Part shown: piece by piece, positions 44,404 through 52,950 of the stretch
Layout: every line of letters starts with the position of its first letter
Position numbering within the stretch: position 1 is the stretch's first letter
NCBI GenBank assembly: GCA_038531315.1
Contig: JBCBBT010000006.1
Location: 8,897-72,896, forward strand
Source: JAJFFW01 sp038531315
GTDB taxonomy: Bacteria; Pseudomonadota; Alphaproteobacteria; Caulobacterales; Parvularculaceae
Direction: 5' to 3'
Length of the DNA stretch: 64,000 bases
Position numbers and translations under genes: made by a program
The notes under the pieces: model-generated
Database searches by the model: none
Told to the model about the DNA's origin: nothing
The model's input: only the letters and a program-made list of their open reading frames with translations

Positions 44404-44667
44404 ATGGGTTTGACCGCTACACTTCTCGCGCTGGTTGCGAGCAACGAAATTTATACCGCCTACCCGGTTTTTGGCGATACGCAGCCTGCATATTACAGCG
44501 ACCGCCGGGTGCAAGTGGTGACCGACAAAGGGCCGACGCGCGAATTGATTGTCTCTTGCGGCCGAGATGAAGCCATCATTATCCATGACGTTGCGGATGC
44601 GCTTTTCATTGACGCCAAAAATACTGCGCATCGCTCATTGAACGCCGCCATCGCGCGCAGTTGCTGA
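44404..44667 (+). CDS. Small hypothetical protein, 87 aa
   Basis: The ATG at 44404 follows AGAGG at good spacing. The protein is MGLTATLLALVAS followed by a compact domain (VFGDTQPAYYSDRRVQVVTDKG, ELIVSCGRDEAIIIHDVADALFIDA) with alternating hydrophobics. Two cysteines lie near residues 52 and 87. No family is recognised and no signal peptide is convincing. It lies between convergent-in-layout neighbours, divergent from the rRNA methyltransferase and tail to tail with guaB. Confidence 0.5.
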   Translation: MGLTATLLALVASNEIYTAYPVFGDTQPAYYSDRRVQVVTDKGPTRELIVSCGRDEAIIIHDVADALFIDAKNTAHRSLNAAIARSC

Positions 44668-44689
44668 TACATCTCTAAGGCGCGCCGGT

Positions 44690-46165
44690 TTAGGACGGCG
44701 TCGGATAGTTCGGCGCCTCGCGCGTGATTTTCACGTCATGGACATGGCTTTCGCGCAACCCCGCATTGGTGATTTTCACAAAGCGCGCGCGCGTTTGCAG
44801 CTCTTCAATTGAAGGCGCGCCGACATAGCCCATGGATGCTCTGACGCCGCCGACAAGCTGGTGCAGAATCGGCGCAACCGGGCCCTTATAAGGGGTTTGA
44901 CCTTCAATGCCCTCCGGGACAAGCTTCATCTGCTCTTTCACGTCGGCCTGAAAATACCGGTCCGCCGAGCCGCGCGCCATTGCAGAAATCGAGCCCATAC
45001 CTCGATAGGACTTGTACGGACGGCCCTGGTAGAGGAATACCTCGCCGGGGGCCTCATCGGCGCCGGCAAGGAGCGAGCCTACCATGACGCAGTCGGCGCC
45101 GGCGGCGAGCGCCTTGGCCATATCGCCTGAATATTTAATGCCGCCATCGGCGATGATCGGCGCGCCTTCCTCGCGGCCGGCGCGCGCGGCGTCCATGACC
45201 GCCGTCAGCTGCGGCACGCCGACGCCGGCGACAATGCGTGTTGTACAAATCGAACCGGGGCCGATCCCCACTTTGACGGCGTCCGCCCCCGCGCCCGCCA
45301 GCGCCTTCACCGCCTCATAGGTCGCGACATTGCCGGCAATCACCTGCGTCGCATTTGATGCGCGCTTGATCCGGTCGACTTGTTCGACAACTTTCGCCGA
45401 ATGCCCGTGCGCCGTGTCGATCACGATGACATCACAGCCGGCGTCGATCAGCGCTTCCACCCGCGCGTATCCGTCGTCGCCGACAGTTGACGCCGCAGCG
45501 ACCCGCAATCGCCCTGCGTCGTCTTTCGCCGCATCGGGATGTTTTTGCGCCTTTTCGATATCCTTCACAGTGATCAAACCGATGCACCGGTAGTGATCGT
45601 CTACCACGATCAATCGCTCAATACGGTGACGATGAAGGAGCCGCGTCACTTCTTCCTGGGTCGCGCCGGGCCGCACCGTGACAAGGCCTTCGCGCGTCAT
45701 CAGCTCTCTGATTTTCTGCTTCGGATCATCCGCAAAGCGCGTATCGCGGTTGGTTAAAATGCCGACAAGCCGGCCGACGCCGTTGGCGTCCGGGTTTTCA
45801 ACCACCGGAAAGCCTGACACTTTCCGCGATTCCATAATTTCCTGCGCCTCGGCGAGCGTCGCATCCGGCGTCAACGTCAGCGGATTGACGACCATGCCGC
45901 TCTCATAACGCTTCACGCGGCGCACATGTTCAGCCTGTTCGTCAATCGTCAGATTGCGATGCAGAACCCCGATACCGCCATTCTGGGCCATGGCGATCGC
46001 CATCTCCGCCTCCGTCACCGTGTCCATCGCCGACGACATGATCGGTATGTTGAGCGTAATTTCGCGGGTGAGGCGCGATGTCGTTTTGACTTCCGACGGC
46101 ATGACTTCAGAGGGCCCTGGCTCCAGTAATACGTCATCGAATGTCAGCGCTTCGCGAACGGTCAT
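44690..46165 (-). CDS. guaB: IMP dehydrogenase
   Basis: GuaB oxidises IMP to XMP. The 491-residue protein starts at 46165 (MTVREALTFDDVLLEPG) behind AGGAG; a longer frame is not conserved. It has two CBS domains (about 95-215), the phosphate-binding loop GPGSICTTRIVAGVG with catalytic Cys, and GSLLAGADEAPGE and RGMGS motifs. It is transcribed with the upstream small membrane-protein gene 10 bases away and lies on the same strand as guaA, giving both XMP-to-GMP steps in the window. Confidence 0.97.
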   Translation of the reverse strand: MTVREALTFDDVLLEPGPSEVMPSEVKTTSRLTREITLNIPIMSSAMDTVTEAEMAIAMAQNGGIGVLHRNLTIDEQAEHVRRVKRYESGMVVNPLTLTPDATLAEAQEIMESRKVSGFPVVENPDANGVGRLVGILTNRDTRFADDPKQKIRELMTREGLVTVRPGATQEEVTRLLHRHRIERLIVVDDHYRCIGLITVKDIEKAQKHPDAAKDDAGRLRVAAASTVGDDGYARVEALIDAGCDVIVIDTAHGHSAKVVEQVDRIKRASNATQVIAGNVATYEAVKALAGAGADAVKVGIGPGSICTTRIVAGVGVPQLTAVMDAARAGREEGAPIIADGGIKYSGDMAKALAAGADCVMVGSLLAGADEAPGEVFLYQGRPYKSYRGMGSISAMARGSADRYFQADVKEQMKLVPEGIEGQTPYKGPVAPILHQLVGGVRASMGYVGAPSIEELQTRARFVKITNAGLRESHVHDVKITREAPNYPTPS

Positions 46166-46175
46166 CTTCGGTCTC

Positions 46176-46769
46176 CTAAGAAAGGGTTTCGGGCTCGAGC
46201 GGCGCTTCAATAACGTCGCTTGGCGTTTCCGCAGGACTGACATCGCCGCGGCGCGCCGTTTCAATCAGTGTAAGGTGATATAAATCGCGAGCTTGAAGGA
46301 CGCCCGCATAAGCGTACCACATCGTCACGACCAAAAGCGCCAGCACAACGCCGCAAATAAAGAGGAGTGCTTCCGCGCCAATTTCTGAAATGAATAGCCC
46401 AAGCCGGTTCGGCAGCAACTGGTTCACCAAAACGAGAAATCCAACGGGAATAGATATGTTCCCGATAACGTTCAGCCGCATGGCCGACGTCGCCTGTTCC
46501 AGGTTGACAAATGCCATCATGCGAAACTGACCGAGCTGACGGTCATCGAGTTTTTGGAAAATATCACTGACGGCCCGGGCCTTTTGCGCGTTCAACAACT
46601 TGCCCATACGATTTGGATGCGTGCGCTCAACCAGGCCGTAAAAATGCGCCGCCGACGGGCGCATGGCGCGCCGATTAGCGAACACTTTTTCGGCCGCCCG
46701 CCACGCCGAGCCGACCGCCTCGCAGGTGAACGGCGTTACAATGGCCTTTGATTTCGCTTTTTTCGCCAT
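46176..46769 (-). CDS. Two-helix membrane protein of unknown function
   Basis: Unrecognised, 197 residues. It has a basic N-terminus, a helical region around NAQKARAVSDIFQKLDDRQLGQF, and two membrane helices (about 102-128 and 135-158). The C-terminal tail is acidic and Pro-rich. It sits 10 bases upstream of guaB and 11 bases after the phosphatase gene, so it belongs to the same transcript. Its function is not predictable. Confidence 0.55.
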   Translation of the reverse strand: MAKKAKSKAIVTPFTCEAVGSAWRAAEKVFANRRAMRPSAAHFYGLVERTHPNRMGKLLNAQKARAVSDIFQKLDDRQLGQFRMMAFVNLEQATSAMRLNVIGNISIPVGFLVLVNQLLPNRLGLFISEIGAEALLFICGVVLALLVVTMWYAYAGVLQARDLYHLTLIETARRGDVSPAETPSDVIEAPLEPETLS

Positions 46770-46780
46770 GCCCGATCGCC

Positions 46781-47308
46781 CTAAAAACGCGCCGGAATAT
46801 GAAAGGGCATGCCTTCCATTTCGCGTGATACACGCTCGGCGCGTTCCTTATCGGCGCAAATTTCCTCCACCGCCGCCGTCATACGCCCATCGCGCTTCAG
46901 AATTTTATCCGCATGCGCCGCGATAAGCGTATTGGGAAACGCCGTCGGCGACGCAGCTTTAAGACTCGTCGCAATCGCCATCTCATCAGCGTCCGGATTG
47001 TGAAGACACGCCGCAATGAAGGCTGTCGCCGTCGACCGTGAAATGCCCGCCCAGCAATGGATCAGCAAAGGGTTGTCCGGGCTCCAGGACTTCAGGAATT
47101 CAATCAACTCCGCGACATGCGTTTCGCCTGGCGTCACGTGGCCTTCCTGCGGCGCGCGGATATCATGCATATGAATTTTGTGGTGATCGTCAACGCCGTC
47201 AATTTGCGGAAAAATATCGCCCGGAGACAGGAGGCTCACGGCGCGGGACGGTTGCGCACGGGCCGCGGTGTCATAGACCTTCGCCAGCGAGGAAACCCAG
47301 ATCTTCAT
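46781..47308 (-). CDS. Protein tyrosine phosphatase-like protein
   Basis: The 175-residue protein has the phosphatase signature HCWAGISRS, a CX5R loop with nucleophile C85 and R91, and a WSPDNPLLIH strand before it. The general-acid Asp is probably in HMHDIRAP. The rest is close to the dual-specificity-like bacterial family annotated simply as protein-tyrosine-phosphatase. Its ATG overlaps the rlmE stop as ATGA, so expression is coupled to rRNA methyltransferase production. The natural substrate is unknown. Confidence 0.8.
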   Translation of the reverse strand: MKIWVSSLAKVYDTAARAQPSRAVSLLSPGDIFPQIDGVDDHHKIHMHDIRAPQEGHVTPGETHVAELIEFLKSWSPDNPLLIHCWAGISRSTATAFIAACLHNPDADEMAIATSLKAASPTAFPNTLIAAHADKILKRDGRMTAAVEEICADKERAERVSREMEGMPFHIPARF

Positions 47309-48234
47309 CGCTTATCCCCTTTGCCATGCGCTGCCGGCCGGAAGCCCGCAGCGACCACATATTTTTCCGCCGAATCGGAACGGCTGGCATTTGGCTTGGC
47401 GTGTTTGACGGTCTCAAAATTGGCCCGCAGCCGTTGCAGCAATTCGCCCTCGGCGCCGCCAGCGAACACCTTGCAGACGAAAGCCCCGCCGGGCGCGAGA
47501 ACATCGACGGCGAAATCGAGCGCGGCTTCTGCGAGCGCGACAATGCGCAAGTGATCAGTCGCGCGATGGCCGGTTGTCGGCGCCGCCATATCAGACAAAA
47601 CGATGTCGGCCTCCCCGCCAAGGAGTTGTTTGAGCCGGTCGGGCGCGTCGTCATCGAGGAAATCGAGTTCAAGAATGTCGGCGCCGGCCACAGTGTCCAT
47701 GCCGAGATAGTCGATGCCCACAACGGTGGCCGCTCCCGCCTTCACCGCAACCTGACACCAGCCGCCCGGCGCGCAGCCAAGATCGACGACACGCGCGCCA
47801 TTTTTCAGTAGCGAGAATTTCTCATCGAGCTCGATCAGCTTATAGGCCGCGCGCGAGCGATAGCCTTCTGCTTTTGCGCGCGCCACATAAGGGTCGTTGA
47901 GTTGGCGATGAAGCCACAGGGTCGATGAGTGCTTTCGATAGCGGCCGGTTTTTACCTGTACGGACAATTCACGTTGCCCCGCCCCTTTATTGGCCGGGCC
48001 GTTCTTGGACGTCGATGCTGTGCTATTTTTCTTGTTGAGACCGCGTTTGGCCGGTTCGGCGCCGAGAGCCGTCTTTGCGATATCGCTTGAGCGCGATTTT
48101 TTCGCCACTCTCTTTGGTTCAGGCCGCTTTGTTTCAGGCCGCTTTATTTTCTTCGAAGGATCGCCAGTGGATGATCGCCGCCGGTCTCCCGCGACAATTT
48201 TTTTCCCGGCCCCGGATTTTTTCTTACGCTCCAT
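47305..48234 (-). CDS. rlmE: 23S rRNA (uridine-2552-2'-O)-methyltransferase RlmE
   Basis: RlmE (FtsJ) methylates U2552 of 23S rRNA. The core starts near residue 105 (SSTLWLHRQLNDPYV) and has K132 in SRAAYKL, DLGCAPGGW at 151-159, LSDMAAPTTGH and FVCKVFAGG, the K-D-K part of the catalytic tetrad, with Glu in SAEKYVV region. An unusual basic N-terminal extension of about 95 residues (Lys/Arg/Pro/Ser-rich) precedes it and may bind rRNA. The gene is divergent from the DUF937 gene. Confidence 0.93.
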   Translation of the reverse strand: MERKKKSGAGKKIVAGDRRRSSTGDPSKKIKRPETKRPEPKRVAKKSRSSDIAKTALGAEPAKRGLNKKNSTASTSKNGPANKGAGQRELSVQVKTGRYRKHSSTLWLHRQLNDPYVARAKAEGYRSRAAYKLIELDEKFSLLKNGARVVDLGCAPGGWCQVAVKAGAATVVGIDYLGMDTVAGADILELDFLDDDAPDRLKQLLGGEADIVLSDMAAPTTGHRATDHLRIVALAEAALDFAVDVLAPGGAFVCKVFAGGAEGELLQRLRANFETVKHAKPNASRSDSAEKYVVAAGFRPAAHGKGDKR

Positions 48235-48513
48235 AGCGTCCTATAGCGGCGACCGGGCGTCAGGTGAAGCCTTGGCGTCGCCATTGTCGTGCGCCTTTTG
48301 ACAAACTGATGCGCTAGAAGCGCCGCAGGGCCGAAATTCAGGGCGGATGAAAACTGGGCGAATTTTAACGCCGCCCGAGCGGTTTCGGTCCGCTCGTCTA
48401 TTTGCACAGAGTTTTCATTGACTTATAACGTTAAAGCCGCTGCGTTTGGGCGGCTCAACCGGCGCGTTGGGCAGGTGCTTTTCACGCTGCGCGCCACATA
48501 AAGGTGGGAACTT

Positions 48514-49110
48514 ATGTCTTTGATGGATCAGCTTTCTAGCGTCGTCTCCTCGCAAGCCTCGCAGGCCGTCGCTCAGAAAACAGGGCTCAGCCCGGACATG
48601 GCTGAAAAGCTCATGCCGATGGCGATGGGCATGTTGATGGGCGGTCTGAAGAAAAATGCGGCGAACCCGGCAGGGGCGCAGGCATTGGCGAGCGCGCTGG
48701 AGAAGCACGATGGCGGTCTTCTCAACAACGTCAACAACCTGGCCGATGACAATGTCATGGCGGATGGACAAAAAATTCTGGGCCATATTCTCGGCGGCAA
48801 CCGCGCCCAGGCCGAACAGCAATTGGCGCAGGCCGCCGGCGGCGCGGACGCCAGCCAGGTGTCTTCGATTTTGGCGATGGCCGCGCCCGCCGTTCTCGGC
48901 GCGCTTGGCCGCGCGAAACGCGAACAGGGCCTCGATGTCGCGGCTCTGGCCGGGCTCGTATCAGAAGAGGGTCAGCGCGCGCAGCAGGCCGCGCCATCCC
49001 AGCTCTCAGGCTTTATGTCGATGCTGGACAGCGACGGCGACGGCAACCTCAACAATGAAGCAATGGGCATCGGTAAAAAACTTCTCGGCGGTCTTTTTGG
49101 CCGCAAATAA
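48514..49110 (+). CDS. DUF937-family protein
   Basis: A 198-residue protein with two homologous helical halves (LMPMAMGMLMGGLKKN and LAMAAPAVLGALGRAKRE), the layout of DUF937. Near the C-terminus is an EF-hand-like loop, DSDGDGNLNNEAMG, that could bind calcium, followed by GIGKKLLGGLFGRK. The exact role is unknown; family members are small cytosolic or envelope-linked proteins. It shares a direction and short gap with the BON-LysM gene, suggesting one operon. Confidence 0.75.
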   Translation: MSLMDQLSSVVSSQASQAVAQKTGLSPDMAEKLMPMAMGMLMGGLKKNAANPAGAQALASALEKHDGGLLNNVNNLADDNVMADGQKILGHILGGNRAQAEQQLAQAAGGADASQVSSILAMAAPAVLGALGRAKREQGLDVAALAGLVSEEGQRAQQAAPSQLSGFMSMLDSDGDGNLNNEAMGIGKKLLGGLFGRK

Positions 49111-49144
49111 ACGCCTCGAAACAAAACAACAAAGGAGACGATGA

Positions 49145-49573
49145 ATGCTGTTTAAATTCGCCAAGAATGCCGGTGAGGCGCTTTCCAAGACTTTTTCAAA
49201 CGCCGCCGACGGCATCAAGGACCGCATCGGCGGCCATAAAACCAAAGTTGAAAACCTTGAAGTCGAAGAAGCCGGCGACAAGGTTGTGCTGAAAGGCAAG
49301 GCCGCAACCCGCGCCGAAGCCGAAAAAGCCATTATCGCCGCCGGCAACACGCCAGGGGTCGCAGAAGTCGAAAGTCAGATCGAGATTGAAGAAGACGCGC
49401 CTGAAGCGACTTTTTACACCGTACAATCCGGCGACAGCCTATCGAAAATCGCAAAGGCCCATTATGGCGACGCGATGAAGTATCCGGCCATCTTTGAGGC
49501 CAATAAGCCGATGCTGTCTGATCCTGACAAGATTTATCCAGGACAGGTTTTGCGTATTCCGCCTCAGGACTAA
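49145..49573 (+). CDS. BON-LysM protein (Kbp/YgaU-like)
   Basis: The 142-residue protein has a helical N-terminus, a BON domain (about 35-85: VENLEVEEAGDKVVLKGKA, then AGNTPGVAEVESQIEI) and a C-terminal LysM repeat (FYTVQSGDSLSKIAKAHYGDA, then YPGQVLRIP). This is the architecture of E. coli Kbp (YgaU), a cytoplasmic potassium-binding stress protein; no signal peptide is seen. AAGGAGA precedes the start. It is followed by a strong terminator. Whether this copy binds potassium is inference. Confidence 0.9.
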   Translation: MLFKFAKNAGEALSKTFSNAADGIKDRIGGHKTKVENLEVEEAGDKVVLKGKAATRAEAEKAIIAAGNTPGVAEVESQIEIEEDAPEATFYTVQSGDSLSKIAKAHYGDAMKYPAIFEANKPMLSDPDKIYPGQVLRIPPQD

Positions 49574-49613
49574 CTGAAACGCAGTCGCGTCAATGCTGCG
49601 GCCTGAACCAAAG

Positions 49614-49644
49614 GGCTCCGCCAATTTTGCGCGGAGCCTTTTTT
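49614..49644 (+). terminator. Terminator after the BON-LysM gene
   Basis: GGCTCCGC pairs with GCGGAGCC around a nine-base loop, followed by six T. It ends 40 bases after the stop, just before the tail of the converging ppx-like gene. Confidence 0.85.
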
Positions 49645-49649
49645 ATGCG

Positions 49650-50939
49650 CTAATCGCCGGCGTCATCGCCCGTGCGCGGGGCGTTTCGACCTGAATTACC
49701 CCGGGATTTGCCGCCGCGATGGCGCCGCCCGCGCCGACGCTTTCTGACGCTTGCTGAAAGCCCCGCAAGTATGCCTTCGCGCAATCCCCGATCGGCGACG
49801 CGAATACGATCGGAAGGCCACTCGCGTAAGAGCGCTTCCAGGATTGCGCAACCGCATACGACAAGGTCGGCGCGCTCGCGACCGATGCAAGGCTCACTGG
49901 CGCGCACCTCAAAAGACATGGCGCGCAAACGTTCCGAGACCCGCCGCGACTCAGCAGCGTCAAGCCAGAGCCCGTCCACCGCATCGCGCCGATACCGGCT
50001 CAATCCGAGATGGACCCCGGCGATCGACGTCACCGTTCCGGATGTCCCAAGCAGGTGCGCATCGCCCGCGCGGAAATCAGGTCCCAGCGTCTCATCGATG
50101 TCGATTTCGCGCAGCGATGTCCGCACGCTTTCGACGATTTCCTCATAGGTTGCCTTGCTGATATCGCGGCCGCCCCATTTTTCCGACAAATTCACGACGC
50201 CAATTGGTAAAGACGTCCAGGCAACGAGATCGAGCCCGCCGCGCCCGCCGCTTTTGGCGTCATCGCCGCCGGACGCGCGTGGGCGCACCCAGGAAAGCTC
50301 CGTCGAGCCGCCGCCGATGTCGAAGATCAAAGCGGCCTTTACTTTCGGGTCAACGAGGTCGGAGCACCCCCGCACCGACAGGCGGGCTTCTTCAACTGTC
50401 GGAATAACCTCAAACTCGAGGCCGGTTTCTTCCTTTACGCGATCGAGAAATTCTGCACCGTTGGACGCGGCGCGACAGGCTTGTGTGGCGATGTAGCGCC
50501 CGCGGGTAACATCGCGTTTGCGCACTTTTTCCGCGCAAACTTTTAAGGCTTCAATGGCGCGGGTTTGCGCCGCCTCGGAAAGGGCCCCGGTTTGCGAAAG
50601 CCCCTCGCCGAGCCGCACGATCCGCGAAAACGCATCGATAATGCGAAAACTGCGGCCACGCGGCGCTGCGATCAATAATCGGCAATTGTTTGTACCCAGA
50701 TCGAGGGCGGCAAAGCGGTGACCCGGTTTGCGGCCACTGGGGCGGCTACCGGAGCGCGTAATGGGGCCGCTGTTGGAGCGGCTATCGCGATTTTGCCGCC
50801 CGTTTGGGCCGTTTGTCTTTTGCCCGTGTTTGTTTTGTACAGGCTGTTTTTGTGCGCCGTGATCGCGGGCGTCGGGAACTCGGGAATTTTCGGAGTTTAG
50901 ACCCGCGTGGCCTGCGTGTCCTTTGGGCTCTTCACTCAC
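49650..50939 (-). CDS. Ppx/GppA family exopolyphosphatase
   Basis: An actin-fold phosphatase with phosphate-binding loop AALDLGTNNCRLLIA, a second loop IFDIGGGSTELSW, and GTSGTVTSIAGVHLGL. Family members hydrolyse polyphosphate or pppGpp. The N-terminal 70 residues are low in complexity (Gly, Asn, Gln, Arg, His-rich) and would be disordered. The start is uncertain: I chose a GTG at 50939 with GAGG upstream; a TTG at 50987 is also in frame. Lack of the second HD-like C-terminal domain of E. coli Ppx suggests a single-domain form. Confidence 0.85.
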   Translation of the reverse strand: MSEEPKGHAGHAGLNSENSRVPDARDHGAQKQPVQNKHGQKTNGPNGRQNRDSRSNSGPITRSGSRPSGRKPGHRFAALDLGTNNCRLLIAAPRGRSFRIIDAFSRIVRLGEGLSQTGALSEAAQTRAIEALKVCAEKVRKRDVTRGRYIATQACRAASNGAEFLDRVKEETGLEFEVIPTVEEARLSVRGCSDLVDPKVKAALIFDIGGGSTELSWVRPRASGGDDAKSGGRGGLDLVAWTSLPIGVVNLSEKWGGRDISKATYEEIVESVRTSLREIDIDETLGPDFRAGDAHLLGTSGTVTSIAGVHLGLSRYRRDAVDGLWLDAAESRRVSERLRAMSFEVRASEPCIGRERADLVVCGCAILEALLREWPSDRIRVADRGLREGILAGLSASVRKRRRGRRHRGGKSRGNSGRNAPRTGDDAGD

Positions 50940-51069
50940 ACCGTTGCGTCCTCGCTGGCGGCCAAGATTGGCGGGCCGTCCGTCCAACAGAGACTAATAG
51001 CGATTAATGGGTGTGTGCAACCATCTCCTATCGTCTTCGAAAAGTGCGCTGATGCTTCTCATTGAACCT

Positions 51070-51225
51070 TTAAAAAGCCAGCAAAAGGCAGTTTTCGACC
51101 AGTGAGGACTTGCCCTGCGCCGCAACCGCGCTGTCGCCGCCTGTCCAGTAAAACAGACTGGCGCTTGCGAGCAGAACAATGACCATGAACAATATCGCTT
51201 TGAAAAGTATGGGCGTCGATCGCAT
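51070..51225 (-). CDS. 51-aa putative membrane protein downstream of pspC
   Basis: The ATG at 51225 follows GGAGAG; the frame is open from 51279 but shows no better start. The protein is a single membrane helix (residues about 7-24: FKAILFMVIVLLASASLFYW) followed by a short tail of about 25 residues. It lies 72 bases after pspC, the position of pspD in enterobacterial psp operons, but has no recognisable PspD sequence. It could also be a chance frame. Confidence 0.45.
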   Translation of the reverse strand: MRSTPILFKAILFMVIVLLASASLFYWTGGDSAVAAQGKSSLVENCLLLAF

Positions 51226-51297
51226 CTCTCTCTCCGTCAAATTTCGTGTCGGTTTTTCCGACCGGCGGCTCTCTCTCAACCCGCCGGCCGGCCTCGC

Positions 51298-51774
51298 CTA
51301 ATTTCGAGCGCCACTTTCCAGATCGCGGAAGGCTTTATTTAGTCCGTACTCTTCCGACGTAACGGCGCGCTCCATATCGCTGACCCGGGCGTCGATGGCG
51401 CGGAAACGGTGTTTCAGCTCCTGGAAAGTCGCCTTGGGCTTGACGGAAAACGTCCGCCAGAAACGCTCATCTTCGGTGCTTCGCGGCGCCGGCTCACTTT
51501 GCGCCGGTTTCATCACCATGCCCGCGATGACATATGCAATCAGCGGCATCGGAAAGAACAAGACCGTCAAAGCCACAGTCGCGATCCGAACGACGGTCGT
51601 GTCCCAGCCGAAATAGTCTGCGATCCCCGCACACACGCCAAGCCATTGCTTGTTGCGCATATCGCGGCGCAAGCGGTGAAAGTTCGGACCCGGGCCGGGC
51701 TCGCCGGCATGATACGCATAACCGTCGCGCTCATGATGGTGATGATGATGGTGGTGATGGTGGTGCTCAGGCAT
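51298..51774 (-). CDS. pspC: Phage-shock protein C with polyhistidine N-terminus
   Basis: PspC is an inner-membrane sensor partner of PspB that releases PspA from PspF. The 158-residue protein has the PspC domain (RLRRDMRNKQWLGVCAGIADYFGWDTTVVRI) followed by membrane helices (TVLFFPMPLIAYVIAGMVM). After the initiating MPE come 11 consecutive histidines encoded by mixed CAC and CAT codons. That stretch is not part of known PspC and may bind metal. It overlaps pspB by eight bases. Confidence 0.92.
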   Translation of the reverse strand: MPEHHHHHHHHHHHERDGYAYHAGEPGPGPNFHRLRRDMRNKQWLGVCAGIADYFGWDTTVVRIATVALTVLFFPMPLIAYVIAGMVMKPAQSEPAPRSTEDERFWRTFSVKPKATFQELKHRFRAIDARVSDMERAVTSEEYGLNKAFRDLESGARN

Positions 51775-52012
51775 GGGGACGCTCGCGATAGTCGTCGCGC
51801 CAGTTCGGCGCTTCCTTGTCGAGAATGGTCTCCAAGGCTTCTACGCGCCGTTCGAGACGCTGCGCCGTGCGCCAAAGATCATCAACCAGCCTTTCATCAT
51901 CCGTAGACAGTGTTTTGGCTTTTCGCCATTCTGTCATGTAGTGCATGATTGTGGCGGGCAATCCGACGAAAAGAATCGCCACAATCGCCACAATGAACGG
52001 AAATACTTCCAT
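51767..52012 (-). CDS. pspB: Phage-shock protein B
   Basis: An 81-residue protein: one N-terminal membrane helix (FPFIVAIVAILFVGLPATIMHYM) then a charged coiled helix with WRTAQRLERRVEALETILD. PspB works with PspC at the inner membrane to relay stress to PspA. The gene lies 24 bases after pspA, and its end overlaps pspC, so the operon is tight. Confidence 0.93.
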   Translation of the reverse strand: MEVFPFIVAIVAILFVGLPATIMHYMTEWRKAKTLSTDDERLVDDLWRTAQRLERRVEALETILDKEAPNWRDDYRERPHA

Positions 52013-52036
52013 AATAATCGCCCCTTCAGCGTTGAT

Positions 52037-52723
52037 TTATGACTGGTTCACGCGCTCGGCGACACGCCGCTTCAGCGCCTCGAATTCCGCGTTCACTTCG
52101 TCTTCGGTTTCAAGTTCGGCGAATTCCTGCGCCAGCGTCTTCGGTCCGCCGGCGGGTTGGCCCAGCGCATAGCTTTCCGCTTCCGCCTCAAGTTCGTCGA
52201 TCTTGCGCTCATAGCGCTCATACCGGGACAAGGCGTCATCAATCCGCCCGTCATAGACCTGGCGATTGACGCGCACGCTGTCGCTCGCCGCATGGCGGCG
52301 GATTTCCAGCGAGCGTTGCTTGGCTTTTGCTTCCTTGAGTTTGGCTTGAAGCTTTTCCAGATCGTCATTGGCTTTTTGCAGGCTCTTGTCGATCGCCGCA
52401 AACTCGCGGTCGAACAACGCGCCCATTTCCTCGGCTTTGCGCTTTGCCGAAATCGCGCCCTTGGCGAGGTCGTCGCGGCCTTTTGCAATGGCGAGTTCGG
52501 CTTTTGCTTCCCATTCGCTGGCGCGGGTTTCGAATTCGGCTTTCTTGCGCTCAACTTCCTTTTTGTCGGCGATTGCGCGCGCCGCCCGGCTTCTGACCTC
52601 GACGAGCGTGTCTTCCATCTCCTGAATAATTAGACGAACGATCTTTTCCGGATCTTCCGCCCGATCGAGCATGGAATTGAGGTTTGAGTTAACGATGTCG
52701 CTTAAACGTGAAAAAACACCCAT
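52037..52723 (-). CDS. pspA: Phage-shock protein A
   Basis: PspA is the bacterial ESCRT-III-like membrane-maintaining effector and inhibitor of PspF. The 228-residue protein is almost wholly helical coiled coil, with the IM30 start GVFSRLSDIVNSNLNSMLDRAEDPEKIVRLIIQEMEDTL-type region, read here in fragments. AAGGAG precedes the ATG. It is the second gene behind a sigma54 promoter; a 49-aa membrane protein precedes it. Confidence 0.95.
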   Translation of the reverse strand: MGVFSRLSDIVNSNLNSMLDRAEDPEKIVRLIIQEMEDTLVEVRSRAARAIADKKEVERKKAEFETRASEWEAKAELAIAKGRDDLAKGAISAKRKAEEMGALFDREFAAIDKSLQKANDDLEKLQAKLKEAKAKQRSLEIRRHAASDSVRVNRQVYDGRIDDALSRYERYERKIDELEAEAESYALGQPAGGPKTLAQEFAELETEDEVNAEFEALKRRVAERVNQS

Positions 52724-52735
52724 GAGTGATGCTCC

Positions 52736-52885
52736 TTATAAAATGATGCCGCCGATGATGAGACCGATGAAAAAGGCGCCCCAGGCGAACCCGTCGCGTC
52801 CGCGCACTGCATTGCGCAGGCGGCGGTCCCAGTAGGCGTTGTCGCGGGCGGAGCCGTCGTCATCGTAATATCGCGAATATCTCAT
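52736..52885 (-). CDS. 49-aa small membrane protein leading the psp operon
   Basis: Read directly: ATG at 52885, TAA at 52736-52738, and AGGAG nine bases upstream. The product begins MRYSRYYDDDG, has a Arg/Asp-rich middle (YWDRRLRNAVRGRD), and ends with a membrane helix FAWGAFFIGLIIGGIIL. It sits between the sigma54 promoter and pspA, 12 bases before the pspA start region, so it would be co-induced with pspA. No known Psp family is recognised. The ribosome site, position and helix make it likely real. Confidence 0.7.
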   Translation of the reverse strand: MRYSRYYDDDGSARDNAYWDRRLRNAVRGRDGFAWGAFFIGLIIGGIIL

Positions 52886-52950
52886 CTGTTTCTTCTCCTG
52901 GTTCTTTGACCCTCTTGGACACCTTCTCGCGGCGCCGTTAACCTTCCTAT

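Noticed and set aside
51730..51774. His tract as a cloning-tag artefact
   Set aside because: Codons are mixed CAC/CAT, the run is 11 not 6, and the gene sits in a native psp operon with natural overlaps.
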